NCBI RefSeq assembly: GCF_052857255.1
Contig: NC_135497.1
Span: forward strand, 551,099,531 to 551,163,530
Length of the DNA stretch: 64,000 bases
Reading direction: 5' to 3'
DNA from: Amblyomma americanum
Lineage: Eukaryota; Arthropoda; Arachnida; Ixodida; Ixodidae
The notes below the pieces were generated by a model. That model was not told the origin of the DNA. It did not search any database and saw only the letters and a list, made by a program, of their open reading frames with translations. Below are positions 57,690 to 64,000 of this stretch, piece after piece. Made by a program: the position numbers and the translations under genes. Within the stretch, counting starts at the first letter, position 1. The number at the start of each line of letters is the position of its first letter.

Positions 57690-58125
57690 TGGGCTAGTTG
57701 GTTGCACATTTGATGGGAATAATGTGCTACACACGGACAAAAACCGACAACTGAAACGACGGACACAGGACAAACAGGCACTAACTAAAAACTATTCTGG
57801 TACGAGGGCACATAAATACATTTAATGCACATGCACAGAACAATCAATTGATTGCTACCGGCTGTGTCGCACGCTCCTTCGTTTCTTGACTAGTTCGAAC
57901 TCCTCACTTGATAACAACGCCGAGGGTGTGCTTGCGCACTCGTCTTCACCAGCCTCCCATTTCTCAAAGGCTTCTTTTATTTTCTTTTTTTGTCCCTTGC
58001 ACGAGCTAAAATCGTAGTCCGTTCAAAGTAAGGTGAACATTTGTTTTTGCACAATGGGATGCTTGTCCGGAGTCCGTCGTTTCAGTGGCCGGTTTTAGTC
58101 CGTGTGTAGCGCGTTATTTGCATCA
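57690..58125. mobile_element. Non-autonomous element with about 49-bp terminal inverted repeats
   Basis: 57718-57766 and 58070-58118 are inverted copies, sharing TGTGCTACACACGGAC/GTCCGTGTGTAGCGC and CTGAAACGACGGAC/GTCCGTCGTTTCAG. The roughly 300-bp interior has no ORF of note. Only the ends are palindromic, unlike the other hairpins here. GGCTAGTTGGTT just outside resembles 27280. Confidence 0.78.
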
Positions 58126-58129
58126 AGTG

Positions 58130-58420
58130 AAAGGAAGGTCATTAATGAATGTAACAAAAAGGGAAGGGCCAAGTACGATACCTTTAGGGTCGCGCGAGAT
58201 TCCAAAAAAGGAAAAGCAGGATGAGCAAGAGTTAGCATGGGCCAACTGCAGTTAACTGGCTAGGATCACTTAAATCCCACTCTGAACAGTACGATGCAAG
58301 ACATTATTTTATAAAGGATTTTATCACATGCTCTCTCAAAGAGACTAGGGTGAAGTGTATGTCACGAAGAACGAAAAGTTGGCTATCACAGGGATGCTTT
58401 TCAAAAAGCACACCGACATG
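58130..58420 (-). mobile_element. LINE RT remnant
   Basis: The minus strand at 58140-58210 encodes a decayed GxxQGIVLGPSLFVTFIND motif in broken frames, followed by degenerate RT sequence. It directly follows the inverted-repeat element. Confidence 0.5.
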
Positions 58421-61400
58421 GAAGGAACAATTTAATGGGCCACAACAATTTAGCAGTGTGAGAGTACTTAGTGTTTTTCACGATTAGGAACCCATGCTAG
58501 TCATAGAAATGGTGCAATGATTTGGTGCTTGTGTCATTATCAGAACTAAAAAATGTACCACATTCTGCTGTATGCAGCCATGCCTCGTTAATATCCACCC
58601 TGTAATATGATGGCTTGAACTATTGACAGTTTTTCCGGGGATGAAACTTTATCAAAGCATGCATGCCCTAACATGGAGGCTTGCTGTTTGGACAAATGGC
58701 AGGGTTTAAATGCACAAAGCCAATTAGGACCCGCATATTTTTGTCGTGTAATATGGACTGCAAAGCGAACGTCTGGACTCTGGTAACCAGCTACTATAAC
58801 ATAGCGCAAGGACTGTTTGTAGTGTTTGGCGACAAATACAGACTGAATCATACGGCTTTTGCGCCGTGGAATAGCCCTTATACCACTTGCAGCATAGCGT
58901 GCAGTTTTTGCTAAACATGGAACTGCCAGGCATGCCGACTCTCTCCGCTTGCACTTTGTGACTGACAAGGCACTTCTCTTTCTGGTGTCAAAATCATTGG
59001 CACTGATAGGCTCGGCGACTTATTTCCTGGCGCACTTTGTTCACTGCGCTAATTAATTAATTAAGCCGCTCGGTGCCTGTATAACCTTTTTGTTATAATC
59101 TAACAGATGTTTGCTTGCGCACACTAATTTAATGGTTTTTAAACAGAGTACACGGCAAGAAGAAAAAAACCACTTGAGTTAATGCATGTCGGACGCGAGA
59201 AGAACTTGGCACAGGTGCAAAGCAGTTAATCTGCAAATACAATCCAAGCAGTAAGGAAAAGGGTGGAAATTAAATCTGATCTCAACCACGACAGGTCGAT
59301 GTCTGCACCGGCACTGTAGGACTTTTAGAAACAGCTCAACGTCAGCATTGCAGGGCCAACCACAGTGCAATAGCGCATAGCACATTTTGAAAAAAACAAC
59401 AAAATAAAGCTTGTTAAAGTGGTTTTGGCAATATACACAAATATGGGCCTGTCACGGCCATACGACATATTTGAACAGATGTGCCCACAGAAACCTACAG
59501 CTGATCATTGTGGAAAGTGCAAACAAGCATCTACATTCAAGCAAACAAATTTATAAATGCAGCAGATGCAAGGAAGGCGAAGAAAATCCAGGAAGCATTC
59601 TACATCTCTGACAAATACATCCTCATATGCCCACGATCGCCTTCATCCAGCAGGCAAATAATGTTCATTGCAGGCAGTCGCAGGTAAATGAAGACAGCAG
59701 ATGCATGTGCATTGATGACATAAGCTTCTAAAGGCTTCGAGAATGTTTCACACAAGCTGGTGCTGCTTAACAAGGAAGCGCTAGTTAAAAACTGTTCGAC
59801 ACCTATAAACCCCAGTTGTTGAGCACCTCGGCGACAGCAGTGTAGTGAAAGCAATTATGAATATCGGGTCAGGTGCTGATTAAAAGAGTACAGTTCCTAT
59901 CCCGATTGTCATGGCTCACGGAGCACTTCGAGTTTGCTGCATTTTACCAATAGCCATAAAAACCACTACAATAAACTTAATATTGCAAACATTTGTCAAA
60001 AATCTACCTTCACTCCGCGCTTCCAAGCAAGAAATAAGTTGTAATCACAGCAGTTTACTGAAAATGCTTCCCATTTTTAATCACGGTTCGCTTTAAGGAA
60101 TTTTCTATGTACAGTTCTGATTCGGAGCCAAAGTGTTCATATTAATAAGGCACAATTGTATATGCGTTGACTGCTTTCAGAAGCGTAGGCATCTTAGGCA
60201 TCTGCTGTGGTCTTTTTCCTTTTTTGGCATCAGATAAAATGAAATGCCCATGAACAAGAGCTGCACTAGTGGGTATATATTAGAGATCTCTGCATTGTGA
60301 AACACCGGTGAATGAGTTGCGACAATGGTTTTTGTTCGTACATAAATGTTCCTGATCAGGTGATATGTTACAACCCAAATGTAACACTGCTGCTTAGGCT
60401 CAGACCGTGATCACATGTAGGGGAAGCTGGATTCATTCAATTTGTTACGGAAATATTTATTGCACATATTAGCCCGCGCAGCCGAAAGGAAACAAACAAA
60501 ACGACGCTCCAGATATGAGATCTGCCATGCACACCGATGTTTTCACACAGATTTCACAGTGACGCCGGCATACCATCGTAATCCGGTCACTCATAGCCCC
60601 AAATTGCACTTTATGGAGCACAACGCCGCAGAATTCTGGCAGCGCTTCTGTAGTCCCGGCAGAAAACAACTGAGCAGCCGTGCAGCCGAGGTCGTTTCGC
60701 ATACGCAAAACACAAGTTTCAGAATGGTCTCGTCGCACTCAAGACGTTTGTCTAACACAGTACACACGAACTGCAATCGATAACGGTGATGGCTACGCCG
60801 AAGCACAACGGCTTGTGCTCATGATCACTGCAGAGCACGAAGTTCATTTCGTCACGTCGCACTCACGGCAGTTCTCAAACTCAGTACACACGCGTGCACC
60901 CGAACCAGGATCTGATGTAGCCTGTACAGCTCTAAGTTCATTTCAGCACTAGGAAAACAAGGCTTGCGTAGTAAACTTTTCAAACGTAATTACACTTGCA
61001 GGCGATATCACTGACTGACGCAAAAGCACCCGTTCCGATTTCAATCACTTTCACTGCACTGACACTTATCACTGCGCTTCGAAGCTTGCTCTATGCACAG
61101 TAAATTCACCTTGGGGAGCTGCTTCTTGCTGCTGTTCGTGAATATCGTCGCGCGAATAAAGAACACTTGAAACTATCACAAACAGCTCCAAATAAACACG
61201 TCGCGAAAACCGGCGCTGTTATGTCTGGCGTAGAAAGCGTAGGTTTGTAGGCCGCTCGGCCAACTCAGTGTAGACGACGACAAAACAACTTGGGGGAAAC
61301 TGCCGCTTGCCGCTGTTGCACTCGGTGAAGCTCGAAGTCGCTGTCAACCCTCGCAATTGTCACATGCGGCCAATATTACGTCTTTCTCGGCACAGCTACC

Positions 61401-61579
61401 ATCTGCTAGGCCTAGTTTCTCACTCCGCTTCGCGGGCGACCATCTTGCTGAGGAGGCGCGGCCTGGCACAACTTCGCTGGCACGTCACGGGACAGCAGCC
61501 AATAGCGCGTTGCGACCATCTGCTCATGTGGAAAAAAGTTGAAGTTGAACCAACTTGTGCGCACAGGCAGATGCGTTCA
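58421..61579. other. Unassigned stretch, becoming CpG-rich after 60.5 kb
   Basis: No mobile element recognised. A minus-strand frame at 60469-60738 is followed within about 20 nt by AATAAA, so a transcript end there is possible. 61200-61579 is CpG-rich with ACCATCTTGC (YY1-like, 61439) and a CCAAT box (about 61498). It may be a host promoter or part of the LTR that follows. Confidence 0.35.
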
Positions 61580-61995
61580 TGAGCTGCATTGTTGGACCCT
61601 TTCGCCGCCCTTGCGGACTGTCGCAACGACGCGTGCGCATGCGGAAAAAAGTGATCGTACAGCGCCGTTTATTCGCCGCCGCTCTGTTGTTGCCTTGAGG
61701 GTTGCCCTTCTGCTCCTGGTTTTTCATTTCTTTTTTTCTTTTTCTTCCGGCATCCCGCGCCTGCTCGGTGGGCGTCGGGGGACAGTGCGTTTTTCTGTCT
61801 TCCTCTTTTTTTCGTTTTTCTTTTTCTCTCTTTCTCCCTTTCCTAGTATTTTTATTGTGACCTAGTGCAAGTCATGCACACGCGCCTAGCCGGACCGAAG
61901 CAGCCCCCATTTCTGTTATCTAACCGCTTGCCTATATAACCGCTCGCCTTCTTCAATAAAGCGTCATTCATGCACCATGCTTCGTCGTGTCCACA
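61580..61995 (+). repeat. 5' LTR of a Ty3/Gypsy element (left border uncertain)
   Basis: The right border is fixed by the primer-binding site that starts at 61996. Within the region lie a pyrimidine-rich block (61720-61850), a TATA box CCTATATAAC (61931-61940) and an AATAAA (61955-61960), the expected U3-R-U5 order. The LTR ends GTCCACA. The 3' LTR is outside the window, so the left border cannot be set. Confidence 0.65.
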
Positions 61996-62010
61996 TGGTG
62001 TCAGAAGTGG
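61996..62010 (+). promoter_or_regulatory. Primer-binding site complementary to tRNA-Leu
   Basis: TGGTGTCAGAAGTGG is the complement of the ...CCACTTCTGACACCA 3' end I know for some animal tRNA-Leu species. It immediately follows the LTR, where minus-strand DNA synthesis starts. Confidence 0.75.
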
Positions 62011-62104
62011 CCGGTTAGCGATCGCGCAACGCAACCGGGCAACGTAACCGACGGCAGAAGCACGGCAATCCGGGAGGCCCGGGTAATTTCATCGGACCAG
62101 AGCC

Positions 62105-63382
62105 ATGACACCGAAAGACGCCGAGCAGCACCGCGCCCAGCCTGCCGCCCCCGTCACTTCGCTGCTGCCACCACCGAAGGCCCTGGATACAACGGGAGAT
62201 GTCTGGCATAGCTGGGAAGCATGGAAGCAAGAGTTCGAGCTCTTCTCAACTGCAACCTACCTGGACCAACAACCGAAAGAGGTACAGGCAGCCACTTTTC
62301 TCATCAGTATTGGTGAAGACGCACGCAAAACGTACAGCACTTTCGTATTTGATGCTGGAGAGGATAAAAGCGACATTGCTGTACTGAAGCGAAAGTTTGA
62401 AGCGTTCTACAAACCAGCACTAAACCTAGCTTATCACGAGTTTCGATTTGGAAAGCGTGACCAGAAGGAAGACGAACATTTTAACGATTGGTTAACGGAG
62501 CTGCGTGTACTAGCAAAAAGCTGTGAATTCGGTGAGCTGGAAGAACGCATGCTAAGAAGCAGAATCATTCTGGGAATGAGAGACAAGAAGCTTCAAGAAA
62601 CGCTTCTTTCTGAAAATGCTTCCTTGGCCAAAACTGTTGAAATGTGTCGAGCTCGGGAACACGGCAAAGAGAAAAGTGAAGAAATACACTCCAGCAAGAA
62701 CTGTCCAGTGGAGGTCAATGCGGTCCTCCAAATAAAAAGTCGCTGTAACAAATGTGCTCGTGTTCACAACAGTGAAACATGCCCTGCAAAGGGACGCACG
62801 TGCTTAAAATGTGGCAAAAGAAATCATTTTACAGCTGCGTGCAAAACGAAGAGCGCTAACCTCTGCGTGAAAGAGCAAAAAGTGGCGTCACTGGAAGCGA
62901 ATTCAGACGGACAGGCAGATAATTTCTGGTTGCAAACTTTATCGCCAAGCAGCAAGAAAGACGACCGCTGGACTGCAATCGTGAAAATGGAAGAAACGCC
63001 CGTTGCCTGCAAGCTTGATACAGGAGCCAATTGCTCGGTCATATCACGCAGCCAGCTGGAGAAGATAACTCAAAAGCAACCCGAAAACTGCGCTGTCGTG
63101 CTGAACACATTTTTTGGCTTTCAGAAAAAAGCAACGAAACGTAGTCACCTTCATGTGACCGGACCCGAGGGAACATTTGAAACGACATTCTTCGTAATGG
63201 AAGACGACATACCCGTGTTTCTTAGCGGCTCAGTTGCCGAGAAGCTAGGCTTGATTCGCCGAATTGCTTCACTGGAGCACCAAGAGCTGTACGACGTAGT
63301 AAAGCCGTATGAAGACTTCTCCGGATTAGGCGAGCTCAAGGGTGTCGTCTACCACTTGAAGCTCAAGCCAGGTTCCCAATGA
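62105..63382 (+). CDS. Ty3/Gypsy Gag-protease ORF
   Basis: 425 codons from an ATG 94 nt after the primer-binding site. Residues 30-150 are capsid-like (WEAWKQEFELF near 37-47; DWLTELRVLAKSCEF near 128-142). Two zinc knuckles follow: a variant C-x2-C-x3-H-x4-C at 214-226 and a canonical C-x2-C-x4-H-x4-C at 233-246, which bind the element RNA. An aspartic protease follows with LDTGAN (catalytic Asp305). The frame ends at a TGA at 63380, beyond which the same frame continues into RT without another stop. Gag, protease and RT in one frame fits K02A2.6-like Gypsy elements. The TGA is probably a disabling mutation; programmed readthrough is the alternative. Confidence 0.88.
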   Translation: MTPKDAEQHRAQPAAPVTSLLPPPKALDTTGDVWHSWEAWKQEFELFSTATYLDQQPKEVQAATFLISIGEDARKTYSTFVFDAGEDKSDIAVLKRKFEAFYKPALNLAYHEFRFGKRDQKEDEHFNDWLTELRVLAKSCEFGELEERMLRSRIILGMRDKKLQETLLSENASLAKTVEMCRAREHGKEKSEEIHSSKNCPVEVNAVLQIKSRCNKCARVHNSETCPAKGRTCLKCGKRNHFTAACKTKSANLCVKEQKVASLEANSDGQADNFWLQTLSPSSKKDDRWTAIVKMEETPVACKLDTGANCSVISRSQLEKITQKQPENCAVVLNTFFGFQKKATKRSHLHVTGPEGTFETTFFVMEDDIPVFLSGSVAEKLGLIRRIASLEHQELYDVVKPYEDFSGLGELKGVVYHLKLKPGSQ

Positions 63383-64000
63383 GTGGTCAAAGCAGCACGC
63401 CGGATTCCGTTCGCACTCGAGGACAGAGTAAAAGCGGAACTGGACCGCATGGAAGCAGCCGGAGTAGTTTCCAAGGTGACCGAGCCAACCGAGTGGTCCA
63501 GCCACATGGTTACCGTCATAAAGAACGACAAGGTACGCATATGTCTCGATCCATCTGATTTGAACAAAGCGCTGCTGAGGGAACATTATCCTATGCCAAC
63601 GCTAGAAGACATTGCACCGTCTCTGTGTGGAGCACAATACTTTTCGACTTTGGATGCCGCTACGGGATTTTGGCAGATAAAACTGGATGAGGAAAGCTCC
63701 AGAATTTGCACAATGAGCACTCCGTACGGTCGTTACAGGTTCCTACGTATGCCTTTCGGCATTTCTTCGGCTCCCGAAATATTTCAGCGCGCCATGCACA
63801 AAGTACTAGAAGGTCTCACTGGCACAGCAGTCGTAATGGACGACATTCTAGTCTGGGGTCGCACTAAAGAAGAGCATGACGCAAATCTTGTCAATGTGCT
63901 GACAGGATGTCAGGCGCACAACTTGAAATTGAACAAAACAAAGTGTAACTTCTTGCAGGAATCCGTCAAGTACCTAGGCCACGTGTTGACGCGCGACGGG
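63383..64000 (+). CDS. Ty3/Gypsy reverse transcriptase, in frame after a TGA, cut by the window edge
   Basis: The frame continues from the Gag-protease ORF and is open to the end of the window. It reads the standard Ty3/Gypsy RT series: DRMEAAGVVSKVTEPTEW, RICLDPSDLNKAL, YFSTLDAATGFWQIKL, RFLRMPFGISSAPEIFQR, and catalytic VMDD at 63833-63844, then KYLGHVLTRDG. It would copy element RNA into DNA using the tRNA primer. RNase H, integrase and the 3' LTR should lie beyond 64000. No lesion other than the upstream TGA is visible. Confidence 0.88.
   Translation, partial: MVKAARRIPFALEDRVKAELDRMEAAGVVSKVTEPTEWSSHMVTVIKNDKVRICLDPSDLNKALLREHYPMPTLEDIAPSLCGAQYFSTLDAATGFWQIKLDEESSRICTMSTPYGRYRFLRMPFGISSAPEIFQRAMHKVLEGLTGTAVVMDDILVWGRTKEEHDANLVNVLTGCQAHNLKLNKTKCNFLQESVKYLGHVLTRDG

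Overview
The window looks like nuclear DNA from a hard tick, most likely a metastriate ixodid. The evidence is two abundant tRNA-derived SINE families that I recognise as tick-type, many CR1-like and RTE-like LINE copies, Penelope-like fragments, a Ty3/Gypsy element, foldback MITEs, an (AT)n array, a 100-N assembly gap and GT-AG splice signals. No bacterial operon, rRNA gene, CRISPR array or intact tRNA gene was seen. Almost all long reading frames belong to mobile elements.

Layout, left to right. 1-1475 is an 83-bp satellite running off the left edge. 1478-3362 is a decayed RTE-type LINE. 3820-4110 is a possible small secreted-protein exon with poly(A) signals; part of it resembles the satellite monomer in the same reading frame. 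A hairpin MITE lies at 4471-4901. 4.9-12.8 kb is mostly non-coding, with one SINE, a minisatellite and a 92-bp (TA)n run. 13.1-16.98 kb holds a nearly complete CR1-clade LINE: ORF1, endonuclease and reverse transcriptase, broken by one in-frame stop. At 19885-20100 there is an internal exon of a tachykinin-receptor-like GPCR (TM4 to extracellular loop 2) with good splice sites. It is the clearest host gene piece, and the flanking sequence is probably its introns.

22-31 kb contains LINE remnants, SINEs and a cluster of CTATAG-type palindromes (24986-25197). 32.5-40 kb contains an unknown dispersed repeat (second copy at 53.6 kb), a 289-bp hairpin, a young 5'-truncated CR1 (minus), a Penelope-like fragment (plus) and a long shattered minus-strand LINE that holds a 4-copy 24-bp tandem resembling pol III B boxes. 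40-48 kb is mostly unassigned, with SINEs and a Penelope-like 3' end. 48.2-50.5 kb is a LINE split by a hairpin plus a SINE. 52.3-55.3 kb has two SINEs, a LINE piece, an arginine-rich minus-strand ORF, a 344-bp hairpin and a CpG-rich promoter-like stretch. 57.7-58.1 kb is another terminal-inverted-repeat element. 61.6-64.0 kb is the 5' half of a Ty3/Gypsy LTR retrotransposon (LTR, primer-binding site, Gag-protease, start of RT) that runs off the right edge.

The window therefore reads as a neuropeptide-receptor locus and other sparse host sequence filled by successive, often nested, transposon insertions. Autonomous LINEs could supply the machinery for the SINEs, and several hairpin elements have no visible autonomous partner here. 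All family calls are by eye from motifs; nothing was searched against a database.
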